From contig JAQFVV010000020.1 of the NCBI GenBank assembly GCA_028023455.1, forward strand, positions 9,223,092-9,287,091: a stretch of 64,000 nt of DNA, in the 5' to 3' direction. The stretch comes from Epiperipatus broadwayi. Taxonomy: Eukaryota; Onychophora; Udeonychophora; Euonychophora; Peripatidae. The notes under the pieces are model-generated. The model worked only from the letters and a program-made list of their open reading frames with translations, was not told where the DNA came from and searched no databases. Of the stretch, positions 23,524 to 35,455 are shown one piece after another. The position numbers and the translations under genes are program-made. Position 1 is the first letter of the stretch. The number at the start of each line of letters is the position of its first letter.

Positions 23524-25480
23524 ACATTAATCTTTCTTGCATTTATCATTAATCCTACTTTCTTACTTTTATCTGATAACTCTTACAATATTTCATGGAA
23601 CTCTGAAGAGTTACTTGCAAAAACAACTAAATCATGCGCAATTATTCTTACTGACTTAATTTTCATTTTAATTCATAAAATATTTCTTGTGAAAGTGCTA
23701 TAAAACATTTTGGAGATATAGAATCATCCTGTTGTACATCTTTCTTGATGCTAATCTTTTTAGTATCATTTGTTGATGAATATCCCTCAATATCCCAGAT
23801 CAATATCTTACTAATCCAATACTATTATTATTGTAAAAATGCTTATAGGGTAAATGCCTTTTCATAATTTACAAATCCAAAGCATAATGACAACTTTTAT
23901 TCATTGGACTTTTTTTATTTGTGCTCTCAAAACTTGGATATGAATTACTGTGCTAAAACAAGTTTTAATCCAACTAGGATGCTGAAGATGAGTGGTAATT
24001 ATCTTTGTATAAATCTGGTATAGAATTGATAGAATCTGATAGATCTGCAATTTCTCACATCTTTTCTATAACTTTTCTTAAATATTAATACTACTATAGC
24101 ATTCTTCTAATTACTTATGATTTAAACATTTATATATAATCTTGCCAACAATTATTTCTGCTTCTTCACCAGTTTAAGACAAGATCATGTCCTGTATCTT
24201 CTTCATAGATTTAATTGCATGTCTTACTCCTTTCTTTAAAATGCTTAACAATACAGAAAATATATATTAACTGTAGGGGGTAGTTTATTTTCTTGTTTTT
24301 TACTATACAATACTATGTAGAATTTTTCCACATTCTTTTTTCTTTTCTTTTTATAGCAAAAACAACTTTACTTCAATACTCAGATATTGTTTCATACTTT
24401 TCAAACTTTTAGTTGTTTCTATAATTTTTTATTGCCAATTCAAAATTATATATATATATGTTCACTAGAGGGAGCTTACCAATTAAAGCTTGATTGGAGC
24501 TATTGGTAAGCTCCCTCTAGTGAACATTTTAATACAAGCTTAAAAGCAAGTTACACAGTTTGTTTCTTGTTTTATTAATTATTATTATATATGTTGTTAT
24601 TAATTCTTGTTCATACCATTTAACAAAATTGTAGATATTCCATTCTTCTTAAAAAATTATTTTTATATTCTTTTCTTTTACAGTGTCTCATGCCAGTTAA
24701 AAATTTACTAGTAACTTGCTGCTTTTTTGTATCATTTATTTTATTGCAGTTCTTAATGTTTCAGTTATTTGCTTATTGAGTTCATCCAAATCTGAACTAC
24801 CTTCAAAGACTTTTAATATTTTTAAATTTTCAAATTTTACTTTTATTAGAATGTTCCAGAAGATTAAAAATATGAATTATTAATTCTGACTTTCTTAATA
24901 GCTTTTGTATCTCTAGCTTTACATAAACATTTACCTTGCATCTCATTAATCAAGGAATACTTGTTGTGTTGAATCTAGTGAAAATATTACAATTTTGAAA
25001 TGCTTATGTTTTTTAAACAAAATATAATCCAATTCTACTGCAACTCCATTTGGAGGATTTCATCTCTAATTCCATTTAGAATTTTTCTCAAAAAAAAAAA
25101 AAAAACAAGAATTCATAACATACAGATTTTTGTTTTCTGAAAATTCTGTAAGTCTATATCCTCTCTCATTTCTTTATCATTATTTATCCACAGTACTTTC
25201 ATCTTTTAATAACTTAGCAATTCTAGCATTAAGGTCATCCATGACAATTTTTAAATGTTTTTGGTCTGATCAAAAGCATTTTGTATATCCATATAAAAAT
25301 TCTTTACTTCTCAATATTATGATAACTTATTGAGACAAAAATATGAATCTATATTTGGTATCTTCCATTGAATATGCTTTTATATTTGTTATACCATCAA
25401 TTTTCCAATATTTCACTTCCACTTTTTATTTTTAATGAAACCCATTATATTCGTACTCCAATATTTGTGTATTTGTAATA
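23524..25480 (-). pseudogene. RTE copy 3, RT and endonuclease region, degenerate
   Basis: Continuation of 10562-11205 after the LTR element. The minus strand aligns with 41090 back to about 39070 of the full-length RTE. Clear anchors are ATGCCTTTTCATAATTTACA near 23848 (VDYEKAFD region), the TTTAATTGCATGTC block near 24209 and the segment 25090-25330 in the endonuclease domain. No long ORF survives. The small plus frames 23491-23703 and 25130-25333 are antisense to it. It is interrupted at 25481 by a 1-kb insertion. Confidence 0.8.
24459..24526. repeat. Perfect 24-bp palindrome arms with 20-base spacer
   Basis: TGTTCACTAGAGGGAGCTTA (plus CCAA) at 24459-24482 is the exact reverse complement of 24503-24526. 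The spacer is 24483-24502. It sits in RTE copy 3 next to a (TA)n run. It could be a minimal foldback insertion. The perfection of the arms suggests recent origin relative to the decayed host copy. Confidence 0.8.
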
Positions 25481-26481
25481 ATTATTCAAACGGAAGTCAA
25501 TCTTCACACCCTCTCCCGCTGGTAAGAATTTAAAAAACTTAAGTGAATCACTTAAGTTTAGACTGTACATTGTATATACACCAATTCTTACAGACCATGC
25601 TTAAATCAGGGCTTGGGTGTATTCTGTATCTGATGTTATAATCAAATATTCAATTATACAAATCTATTTAACACATCACAGGAGAAAGACAGTGTCTCAT
25701 TTTTAACAACCTACAATTAGATAAACATGCCTTAAAAATGTAAACCTATTATATTATTTATAATATTGAAGAAATAGCGCATTATCAGAGATTGATTTCC
25801 ATTTGAATAATTTCAAAGTTTTCTGCATTTTATAATAAAAGGTTTACATTTATAAGGCATGTTTGTCTAATCGTAGGTAGTTAAAAATGAGATACTGTCT
25901 TTCTCCTGCAATGGGTTAAATAGATTTGTACAATTGAATATTTGATTATAACATCAGGCACACAATAGATTCAAGCTCTGATTTAAGCATGGTCTATAAG
26001 AGTTGATGTACATAGAGTGTATGCTCTAAACTTAAGTGATTCACTTAAGTTTTTTTAATTCTCACTGGCAGGGGAGTGCATGGAGATTTATAACATTTAA
26101 GAAATAGCACATTATTGGAGATTCACTTCCATTTGAATAATTTCAAAGTTTTTAGTGCTTTATAATAATAGATTTACATTTATAAGTCATGTTTGTCTAA
26201 TCGTAGGTGGTTAAAAATGAGACACTATCTTTCTCCTGCAATGGGTTAAATAGATTTGTACAATTGAATATTTGATTATAACATCAGACACACAATAGAC
26301 TCAGACCCTGATTTAAGCATGGTCTGTAAGAGTTGGTGTATATAGAATGTACGCTCTAAACTAAAGTGATTCATTTAAGTTTTTAAAATTCTTACCGGCG
26401 GGAGAGTGCACGGTAGTGCATTATCGGAGATTGACTTCCGTTAGAATAATTTCAGTTTTTAGCACTTTATAATAATAGGTT
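25481..26481. mobile_element. 1-kb element of one inverted and two direct ~310-bp units
   Basis: It sits inside RTE copy 3. TGTATTTGTAATA flanks it at 25468-25480 and 26482-26494, and the RTE reads through once one copy is removed. Unit 1 (about 25481-25760) is inverted relative to units 2 (about 25791-26095) and 3 (about 26101-26481). Each unit carries ATAAGGCATGTTTGTCTAAT-like, GAAAGACAGTGTCTCATTTT-like and TGATTTAAGCATGGTCT blocks. Each also has a 25-base palindrome around CACTTAAGT (25535-25559 and 26028-26052, degraded in unit 3). No coding capacity. Flank similarity to the unit itself leaves some doubt over the exact duplication length. Confidence 0.7.
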
Positions 26482-26850
26482 TGTATTTGTAATAAAAATA
26501 TATTCACTTTAAAAATCATTTTAATTTCACAAAGTAATATTAGACTTTCTTTCAATTCATGCAAACTTTCTTTACTTGAAAATGACTTGATAATTAAGGA
26601 TTCTTAGTATCTTCCCCCTTCATTCACAAACCCCTATTTTGGCTGGTAACTTTATGGATTACTAAGAATAAGTCATAATTTAATTTTGTTGGCCATCATC
26701 ATAAATATCTATAAAATAAAGTTCTTTCATACACATTCATCATAGCTTCAAAAAATGTCATCTGATGTTTTATTAAGAACTGTTTGGTAAAACTGAGAAG
26801 AAAGACTGTGGTGATTCTTGATCCTAAACTCAAGGTAAAAAATTAACAAA
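26482..26850 (-). pseudogene. RTE copy 3, 5' end of ORF and 5' UTR
   Basis: The minus strand matches 38700-39070 of the full-length RTE, including the TTCACAAAG and ACTTGAAAATGACTTG blocks and the counterpart of the ORF start (AAGTCAT near 26672). Similarity fades beyond about 26850, so the true 5' end is not defined. Confidence 0.65.
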
Positions 26851-27276
26851 CTCACAAACATTGGCTGACATCTATTGGCAAGCACCTTACCCATAATGTA
26901 TTAAATGACAGAAATGGGTGGCATGGACATTGTGATTATGTTCTGCTCAATCCTTTTAAAATCTCATACAGAAATTGAAAGATCCCTTTTTTTAATTTTA
27001 ATTTTTTTTTAATGTGTTTATCACATTTTTTATACCTTTTGAATTTAGGATAATGGATTAAATTCTTGCCACAAAAAATCATATTGTTTATTTTTTATGA
27101 GATTTTTGTTTTATGAGGCATTTTAGAGAATCAAATAAGCTAAGTAAACCTATATAATAAATATTATTTGTATTCATTTTTCTAAATTAAAATTAATAAA
27201 AAAAATTATCTAATTTGACATTGTTGTCTACTGAACATAAACAATGTTAAAAAGTGATAGAGTATTTTTGCAGAAT
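26851..27276. other. AT-rich DNA without recognised feature
   Basis: May include a remnant of the RTE 5' UTR near 26920-26980. Nothing else seen. Confidence 0.4.
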
Positions 27277-27720
27277 AAAAGACAACAGGCAAAACTATCC
27301 ATACAGTATACTCAGTGAAAGCCAGAGTAATCAATGGATGCCAGAAGGCTTGTGCATAAAATTCCCATCAGTGTCTACTCATCCAATTTCCCCAGACTAG
27401 TTTCTGGCTTGTGGCTTTTGTCAGTAAGAAACCTTGGATCTGAGAGCACTGCATCTAGATTTTAGAATCTAATGCAACCCTCCTAAGATCTAAGTGCAAT
27501 GCTCTCAAATCCAAGGTTCCTCACTGATGAAAACCACAAGCTAGAAACTAGTCTGGGGATATTGGATGAGTAGGCATTAGATGGGGATTTTATGCACAAG
27601 TCTTCTGGCATCCATTGATTACTCTGACTTGCAGTGAGTGGTACTACTGTATGGAAACTTTTTCCTGTTTTAATAACAAGAAATGGTGATCATGTGATGT
27701 TTAGTGGTTTAAAAGACAAC
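27277..27720. mobile_element. Hairpin element FB2 with 10-bp target duplication
   Basis: AAAAGACAAC is at 27277-27286 and 27711-27720. The element between begins AGGCAAAACTATCCATACAG and folds on itself: AGTAATCAATGGATGCCAGA pairs with its complement near 27610, and GACTAGTTTCTGGCTTGTGG with its partner near 27535. The arms end at CCTGTTTT (27671), but the element continues for about 40 bases (GTGATCATGTGATGTTTAG), so its ends are not symmetric. Relatives occur at 29271, 48744 and 50370. Confidence 0.72.
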
Positions 27721-28476
27721 AACAAGAAAAAAGGACATTTTATAAAATAATTATACTTTACTGTAAATTTTGAGATAATAATCATGTAAATTTTTATATT
27801 TTTAATATCTAATCATTAATTTATTGTTGTTATACATATCAGAAAAGAATTTTTTTTTATAATTTTATTAAAATAGATTTTTGCCACAATGGCATATTTT
27901 CAGATAAGTAAGATTCTCTGTTTCCAATTAGAAGTTTCCATCAATATTGAATTTTGACCAAGGTCTGTTTAGAGTGGCTCCAATGATGACAATTTAAGAA
28001 ATCAAATGACTTTTTAAGACATTAGTTTTAATTTTAATTTAAAAAAATACAAATGTCATATTTTTGTATTATTATATTGAAAAAATATCTTGAGTTTAAA
28101 ATATTAATATTTTGCTTCCTTTGCTTCCTTGAAGCAGATTAAACATTAATCACCAAGAGACTCATTTAACCTAGGAATACTTAGAGCTAAAAGTTTGTCA
28201 TTGACTACAATTTTATACATATAATGAGCTCTATTACTAAGTTTAATAAAGTTCTATTATTGATGATGCATTACATATTTTTATTTATTTAAAATATTGG
28301 TAATATGTTTATTTGAAGTTAGGATATATAATTAATTCAAAAGTCATAAGAATATTTTTTTATAAGTAAAAAAAATTGAAAATGTTTTTAATATAAAACA
28401 CATTAAAGGAGATTTTACACTAACTAAACTAACATCAAAAAAATGGTTAACTATTTTGGAGATGATATAATGTTTG
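27721..28476. other. AT-rich DNA without recognised feature
   Basis: Homopolymer A/T runs only. No ORF or repeat family recognised. Confidence 0.5.
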
Positions 28477-29180
28477 AGATATAGGAGTGACAAATTGATT
28501 ATCAATCCAAGAACTTTCAGCTCTCATGTTCACCATTCTATCACTGTAGTGAACTGCACAAGCCCTAAAATTGTATTTCGGATAAGGATCAGTACTATAA
28601 TTATCAAAACCACACACTGATTTTCATCTACATATAAATTCCTGCTCTAATAAGATGTAAATAGAGAAATTTAAATTAAAAAATTTTCAGTCTATTTATC
28701 CTCCATTCTATCTCAACCAACTGATATGCATGACCACACATATCTCCAGCATATGTATTTTATGCAGAACCAGCAGTCATCAACTGGGACTGATCATAAT
28801 CTCCCACACATATATACAATCACAGCTTGGTTTATATTAAGATAGCAATTTGTCAAACTTTAATGGACAGGCTTCAATCTTCTCACCCTTCCAACTATTC
28901 AACAGTCCATTTTATTGAAAAAATAACAATAGAACTCTCAAACCCCTTGTTGGATTTGATATTATACTCATATCCATGCAAACATTATGTAAATCTAACT
29001 CCTCATATTATTGAGCATTATGTATCTATATATATTAATAGGAGAGGGATGAGGTGAACTTATACTAAGATATAATCTATTTTCCAAAAAATATGTAATT
29101 CTAAAGGAATATATTGGGATCATGTATCTTTTTCATATGTGTGTGGTCATGTGTATTGGCTGCTTGAAATAGAGTAGAAG
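28477..29180. repeat. Degenerate SINE-like and foldback fragments
   Basis: 28500-28560, read on the minus strand, has a tRNA-like phrase (ACAGTGATAGAATGGTGAAC) similar to those at 56280-56450. 28720-28850 carries the GCATATGTATTTTATGCAGA and CTGATCATAATCTC blocks of the foldback family seen at 31856, 36460 and 45914. 29140-29165 (ATGTGTGTGGTCATGTG) pairs with 28731-28746. The 76-residue frame at 28827-29057 has no domain. Confidence 0.4.
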
Positions 29181-29270
29181 ACGAAGTGACTGAAAAACAA
29201 ATCCCTCTATTTACATATATAGAAAACATTCAGCATAAGCGAATGACATACTGCCTTACAGTATTAAAAC

Positions 29271-29650
29271 AGGCAAAACCCACTATATATATATATATTG
29301 CCATACACAGCAAGCTACAGTAATCAATGGATTCCAGAAGGCTTGTGCATAAAATCCCCATCTAGTGCCTACTCATCCAATATCCCCAGACTAGTTTCTG
29401 GCTTATGGTCTTCATCAGGGAGGAGCCTTGGATCTGAGAGCACTGCACTTAGATCTTAGGATCTAATGCAACCCTCCAGCTGGGGATATTAGATGAGTAG
29501 GCACTAGATGGGGATTTTATGCACAAGCCTTCTGGCATCCATTGATTACTCTAGCTTGCTGTGTGTGGCAATATATATAGTGAGTTTTGCCTGTTTTAAC
29601 AACAGTTATACACAAGCATAAGAGGAGATGGTTATGTGATGTTTATTGCT
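29271..29650. mobile_element. Hairpin element FB3
   Basis: Same family as FB2, starting AGGCAAAACCC and ending after the tail GGTTATGTGATGTTTATTGC. The arms pair around AGTAATCAATGGATTCCAGA and its complement near 29540. The left arm contains a (TA)n expansion. The inner arm is shortened relative to FB2. No clean target duplication. Confidence 0.7.
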
Positions 29651-31855
29651 TTACAATATACCTGAAAAAAAAGAAGCTTTTATTACTTTATAGTAACATA
29701 ACAATAAAACTTTTTCAAATATTTCTGTTAATTTATTTATGAAATAATAATTTACTTTTTAAACCAAATTTTAGAATTTACAGACTAATTTTATCAGACT
29801 GAAGTTTAATATATTGTAAGAATAAGAAGACTAGAGAACTAAAACTTCTTGGAGCGATTTCAAGATGAGTAAAATAAAAATCAGTTTGGTCAAATGAATG
29901 AAACTGATGTGCGCAGTCTGCCATTTCAGTGATCGATTGTCACATGACGTCACACAAATTAGTCGTACAAATTTTTTTTTTTACTAATCCATTTTAAATA
30001 CATCCAGAAGCAAACACACTTTCCCTTACACTTCTGTTATTCTCACATAGAATTATTTCATAGAAATATGATTATATATCGTAGCTTTCTTTACATTTTT
30101 AAAATAATCTTTTTATAGATTAAATTACTAGAAGGAATGTTTGCAAAGAAATACTTTTTATCAAGTCTTACACATTCCATATCCAATTTAAAAAATATTG
30201 ATAAAGTTTTCTAAATTCCATCAGTTTAAATTTATTTTCTGCTCATTTTATTAAAAATCAAATTATAACTTAAAGCATTAAGAAAAATAGTGTGCCCCTT
30301 CCATTTATCAAATTTGACATTGCTTTTCTCTCACGCTGCACTTTCCTTCACTTCTTATTATTAATGTTTGTTTATGTTCATCTTTCAGGAGCTAAATTAG
30401 TTATATTGAGTCAGAATGTAACTTTTAGAAAGAGAATGAAAGAAGTATTCTTTTGTTTTGTTAAATAAATCATATACTAAGTCGAAGACATATTTCAAAA
30501 CAAAGTACTTTTATTTACTTAATACTTTAAAAAGCAACTTCCCTCTCTTAAATTGTCAAAAGTAATAGTAAAATTATGTAGATTAATATTTCAGGATGTA
30601 AGACATAAGTGATAGAATTAAAAACATTTTTAAATATAGAGAGTAAATGGTGTTTTTAAAAAATTTGTAATATATTTTTCAAAATATTTTTTTTTACTTC
30701 CAGTCTTACTGAGGCATGTATTACAAATATAAAAGTTTATTTGCTTTTTGTGTGAACATATACTTTACATGCGTGTGTGCATGTCTGTTCTTGCATAATC
30801 GTATCAACATATTGCCTTAGAATGATATTCAAAGTCTAATTAAAAGACGTATTAAAACTTACTGCTGAGATGCTAAAATAAATCATATTATATGCGATTA
30901 AACCTTAATAACCTATCATTAATAGTGGATAAATTTTATTTTACTCACTTCATTACCTAATTACAACATCCTCATTTGTATTCGGATAATACATATACAC
31001 GCACGCAGATATATAAATTCTTTTTTAAAAACAATTCTTCTTTATGATAGTCTTGGTTGGGCAAAATCATTCAGTTCCAGAAAAAAACATTAAAGATAAT
31101 TACTATAATTTAAATATTAAAGATAATTATATAAACCAACATATGAATTACAAACACATTTACATATGTCATTACTGGTTCTTTGATGTTTTATTATTTC
31201 AATAAACTTTTCCTTTTACAGACTCTCATAATTTTGTCTAACTGTAGCTCTCCATTATATCTTATGTTCTTCTAGTGGAACTGGTCAATGGAATATCTTT
31301 TTAGAGTGTCTATGAGATATGTGAAGAGGATCTGCCTTTACCCACAAAACACATTTTCAAGTTCACTATAAAATACTTTTAAGAAGAATGTTACCATTCA
31401 TTCATTTCAACATGCCTTCTCAAATACGCTTGTAATAGTAGATTCAATAACATCACATCTAGTAAGACAATGACCATACAAATAGGTCTCATAATCTTGT
31501 CATCTTATTTTCAGAATCTTATGAAAGATACTTTAATAAAAATTTGTCAGTAAATAAAGGACATTGGAAGCATTTTAAAACAAAGATATGTTCTGAGCCC
31601 ATTTTTTACTATTAAGCCCCCCCCCCCAAGTTTCAGTGTTACAATTGTTTATGAAATGAAATTCTAATTTAAAGACTGATGTATAAGCAAAAGAACTATG
31701 AGAAATCTTAGCAAAATATATAAAAAGCTTTAAAATCTATTAATAAAATAATTAGTTACTAAAACAGAAAATGGATATTAAGTGAAAAGATAGAAAGAAT
31801 ATTTAATTTGAATGATAAAAATTAAATCCAAAACAATTTATCCTGGTTAGAAAAG
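29651..31855. other. Long AT-rich stretch without recognised gene
   Basis: I find no supported ORF, RNA gene or repeat family. 31190-31560 is somewhat less AT-rich and starts after a CCTTTTACAG acceptor-like string, but both frames are closed quickly. A C10 run lies at 31617-31627. Confidence 0.5.
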
Positions 31856-32134
31856 ATCAATAATCACCAATATATGTATTTCATGCTGAACCAGCACTCA
31901 TCAATTGGTCCAGATTATTATCTCTCATACATGTATATATAATCAGCATAAGATTTGGGCTTTCTGTCATCAGATTTTCAATGGTATGAATGGCTAAAGA
32001 GTTGTCCTTAAAGTATGAAGATTTCCTATCTTAATATAAACTGAGCACTGATTACTTATGTATGAGAGATGATAATCTGGACCAACTAATGAGTGCTGGT
32101 TCAGCATGAAATACATATATTGGTGATTGTTGAT
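31856..32134. mobile_element. Foldback element, GCTGAACCAGCAC family
   Basis: The left arm (31856-31931, with ATTTCATGCTGAACCAGCAC) is complementary to the right arm (32059-32134, with GTGCTGGTTCAGCATGAAAT). The loop is about 130 bp. The short minus frames across it are products of the inverted repeat. Partial relatives are at 28720, 36460 and 46020. Confidence 0.75.
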
Positions 32135-32329
32135 GAGATAGTGTGGATAGTTGAAAGATGCTTGAAAGTCTGAGTTCAAATCTCCTATATTTACAATTAG
32201 GCTTTAGATCTAAGAAGAGTGCCTGTATTTTAGATATTATGTGATTATATATATTATAAATCAATAAATTTTAATAGATGTCATTGTTGAGATTTTTAAT
32301 ATGTGGAAATATCTGTTATATTTTTATTT

Positions 32330-32560
32330 TAGAAATATTACTGTCTGATGTTAATAGACAGTAATCAATGAAAATATTAAACTGTAATGGCAAAGGGTAC
32401 ATTTTTAAAATGTAATCTCATGGTGTTATATACAGACTATCCATTTAGAAGATAGTATACTTTTGAATTCAGGAAGCACTTACAATTTACTATTTTTATT
32501 GATTACTGTCTACTAACATCTGGTAGTAATTTTTCTAATATGAAAATATAACAGATACAT
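32330..32560. repeat. Inverted repeat around ATTGATTACTGTCT
   Basis: ATATCTGTTATATTTTTATT and TTACTGTCTGATGTTAATAG near 32309-32360 pair with 32500-32560 (CTACTAACATCTGGTAGTAA, AAATATAACAGATA). A third, similar segment is at 33100-33150. Foldback remnant. Confidence 0.6.
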
Positions 32561-32579
32561 TCATATATTAAAATATTTT

Positions 32580-33060
32580 AATAATTAAAAGCCCGTCAAC
32601 ACTTAAACAATCCCAGTATCATTAACAATCAGCAATTTCAAACTGTTGTCAATGTGATCTCTTTTAACAAGAATCCTACCTTTATTAATGGTCCAATATA
32701 TTTATATAGACACTAAAGATTGTAACTTGACCACAGAGATTGAAATTATTGATACAAAGAGGTTTAAATAAATCCCTCTAAACAGGTAAATATAACTTGT
32801 TCTGAATGCAGACTAATAATTACTCAATTATGATATTACAAACTGCAATTACAATTTCCAAATTGCACCCAAAGTATTACTTAAATAATAAGTGTAATAA
32901 TGCTCAAGACTAAATTGGTTTTTAAGTAATCATTAAAAGTCACTCAACACTTAGACAATCCCAATATCATTAACAATCAACAATTTCAAACTGTTGTCAA
33001 GGCAACTTTCTTTTAATAATAAAAAAATAAAGGAAGTTGCCTTGACAACAGTTTGAAATG
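32580..33060. repeat. Repeat pair and hairpin, CAAACTGTTGTCAA family
   Basis: CAACACTTAAACAATCCCAG...AACTGTTGTCAA occurs at 32595-32650 and again at 32945-33000, with a third copy at 36310-36365. The second copy forms a hairpin: 32983-33010 pairs with 33032-33059 (GTTGCCTTGACAACAGTTTG). Non-coding, a probable foldback family. Confidence 0.65.
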
Positions 33061-35395
33061 GTTTACTGTTAATATGTTGAAATATTTTAATATGTGAAAA
33101 TATCTGTTATATTTCATATTAGAAAAATTACTATCAGATGTTAATAAAAATTACTAAAATATAATAGATATTTTTACATATTAAATATTTCAATATATAT
33201 AATTATCTCTATTAGTTGGAAAAATATATAGTTATTACCAAGATTCAACAAACATATTTTAAATATGGCTTGTTTAATTTATAATAGATTATTGTGGAAG
33301 AATTATATTGTATTGTTAAATGTGTAGGATAATTATAAAATAATGTAGGATGATTATAATAAAATTAGAATACTTTTTATTAGAAATAGTAAACATTCTT
33401 CAAAACAGAGAATTGAAGTATTACAAAACATGACGTATAATAAATTTTATATATCAGAAAACTTAAAATACTGTAATGGAGAAGGGGGTGAAATAAAATA
33501 CAACAATTTTAGGAAGAAAAGTAATGAATTTCTATGATAGGTTTGAATTTATAAATATCATGCACATTCTAACTGTATAAACACTCTCATAAATCATTTC
33601 CCAGTTATCATTCCCTTTTTTTGGCATACAGGTATGCTTAGTTACATATTTGCATTCTCACATAAATTATTATTGCCTTATCATCTTTTTTGCAATTGTT
33701 AATATATTAATATGTACATTTTAATAATCAAATTCCATCATAGTTGTACTTCAAATATGCACAGGAAAACTTGTAACTAAATACAGTAAATACCAAAAGG
33801 ACTCCTATAGTTTATCTTTTATTGTTAGTTAAATATTTAGATTTATACATATATTATATGAAGGAAACCTGAGTGCCATGCTTATGACCTGAGGTTCAAA
33901 TCTGATCAAATTAAATTCTTTTCAAAAATTATAGAATTTTGCTTTCAGATAGTAACCTATAGTCAACCCAACTTATTGTTCAACATAAATTAATAAGGAT
34001 TATCTTTCTGTTCTAACAATAAGACAAGAATGAAAAAAATTTCAAACTCTCATCATTTGGAAAGCCTCATGAATATTACTTTCTTTTTCACTGGTTTTTA
34101 TATGAAGTTGTTACAGAGATTTTATGCTTACAGTGAACATGTTTAAGTTAAATATTATATAAAATACAATATTATTTTCGTATTAGGTTTAGATAAGCTG
34201 CCTATTAAAAAACATGAAAAATAGCAAAAAAGGTATTTCATTAAAATATGCTTACTATTTATAGTAATAAATATTAATAAAATACTTGATGATGTTTATA
34301 TACTAATATGCTAATTATATGTTTTTATTATGTAAGAAGGACTGCAATTTTTGCATTTATATTAATATATGCAGTCCTCAACTTACTTGTTTTAAAATCC
34401 ATTTCACTGCTTTTAGAGTAAATCAAATTTCATTTTAGTTGTTTTATCCTATTATATGTATTTTTACCATTAGCCATGGAGCAGTACATGAAAATATTTT
34501 TAACAAATATCACAAAAATCATTTAATGTGGTATGAGACATGCAAGAAATGACACCTGTATTAACTTCTACATCACATTTTTAAAGATTTTTGCATTTTA
34601 TATATATTTGAAATTATAAAAATCAAGTCAGATGTCATATGATGTAATGCTTGAATATTCTAGCACCTCACTGAGGAAGCCAGTAGCAGAAACTGGTCTG
34701 AGGTTAGGGATATATTGCAAAGCTTGTTAAAAGCTTATTTGCGAGTTCTTTATATAACATTTGAAATTATGTATTTAAGTTTGGTGTACATTAGCAAATG
34801 ATTTCCAGTTGTAAATAATAATATTAATAATAATTCTTGAAACCCTTATGATATAATTTAGTATAATATGGACATGTTATATGTTTTATATTTGTAATAT
34901 ATTTTTATCTGACAAAGTCTTCTAAATACATTACATACATAATTCATGTTATACACTATGAAGGTTAAAATAATTTAGATTGTTTTAAAGATTCTATCTT
35001 TTCTTTTAAGATTGTTTATAATTCTGTCATTCAAGTATCAATAACTGACAATCATTTAATATTTAATTTTGTTATATTGCAATTGAAAGTTTTTTAATCA
35101 AAAATATAAGATTTTTTGTGATTAATTTTTTAAATCAAAATACAAAATTTTTTGTGATTAATTTACATAATTTTCAGGAGCAGTCTTTTTTGCACCTTTT
35201 GAAACTGTTCTTAGCATTGATTGCTTTTTAGTTTTGTTTTAATTTCTGATGCTCAGATTAACACAATTTTTAATTTCTCAATTGACTCTATTTACCATGA
35301 TATGTTGTAGAATTGGTGAAAATTTCAATGAATGTCACATTTAAAAATGACTCACAACTTTTTCAATTTGTACAATAAAAAAAAATATTTTTGTG
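33061..35395. other. AT-rich DNA with one foldback arm
   Basis: No gene seen. 34660-34740 resembles the right arm of FB1 (AGAAACTGGTCTGAGG, AAGCTTGTTAAAAGCTT). A B-box-like GAGGTTCAAATCTGA lies at 33891-33905 without a clear A box. The hairpin unit 35095-35165 is a short tandem duplication (ATCAAAATAYAARATTTTTT). Confidence 0.45.
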
Positions 35396-35455
35396 ATTTG
35401 TTGACTTTTAAAAGGCCTTTGATATAGTTGATAAGAAGGTGATGTGGGTAGTGCC
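35396..35455 (+). pseudogene. Reverse transcriptase relic (VDF-KAFD motif)
   Basis: The frame reads FVDF, stop, KAFDIVDKKVMWV. The RT palm motif A of RTE-like LINEs reads VDFEKAFDS or similar, and the full-length RTE here has VDYEKAFDS. The stop falls where Glu is expected. Only about 20 codons are recognisable. Confidence 0.5.

Larger units (their letters stand above)
11202..23527 (+). mobile_element. Giant-LTR retroelement B, complete with target duplication
   Basis: The element proper is 11206-23523 (12,318 bp). The target duplication ACAT is at 11202-11205 and 23524-23527. It sits inside RTE copy 3, whose sequence is continuous when the element and one ACAT are removed; this is independent proof of the insertion boundaries. 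Order: LTR (3598 bp), primer binding site, tandem repeats, G-tract, decayed coiled-coil ORF region, LTR (3592 bp). There is no reverse transcriptase, protease, integrase or RNase H signature anywhere inside, so this is a non-autonomous (LARD-like) element. The 4-bp duplication fits the Ty3 or BEL range but cannot assign the superfamily. Confidence 0.88.

Noticed and set aside
31190-31560. Host exon after a CCTTTTACAG acceptor-like site
   Set aside because: All frames close quickly and no donor or protein similarity is visible.
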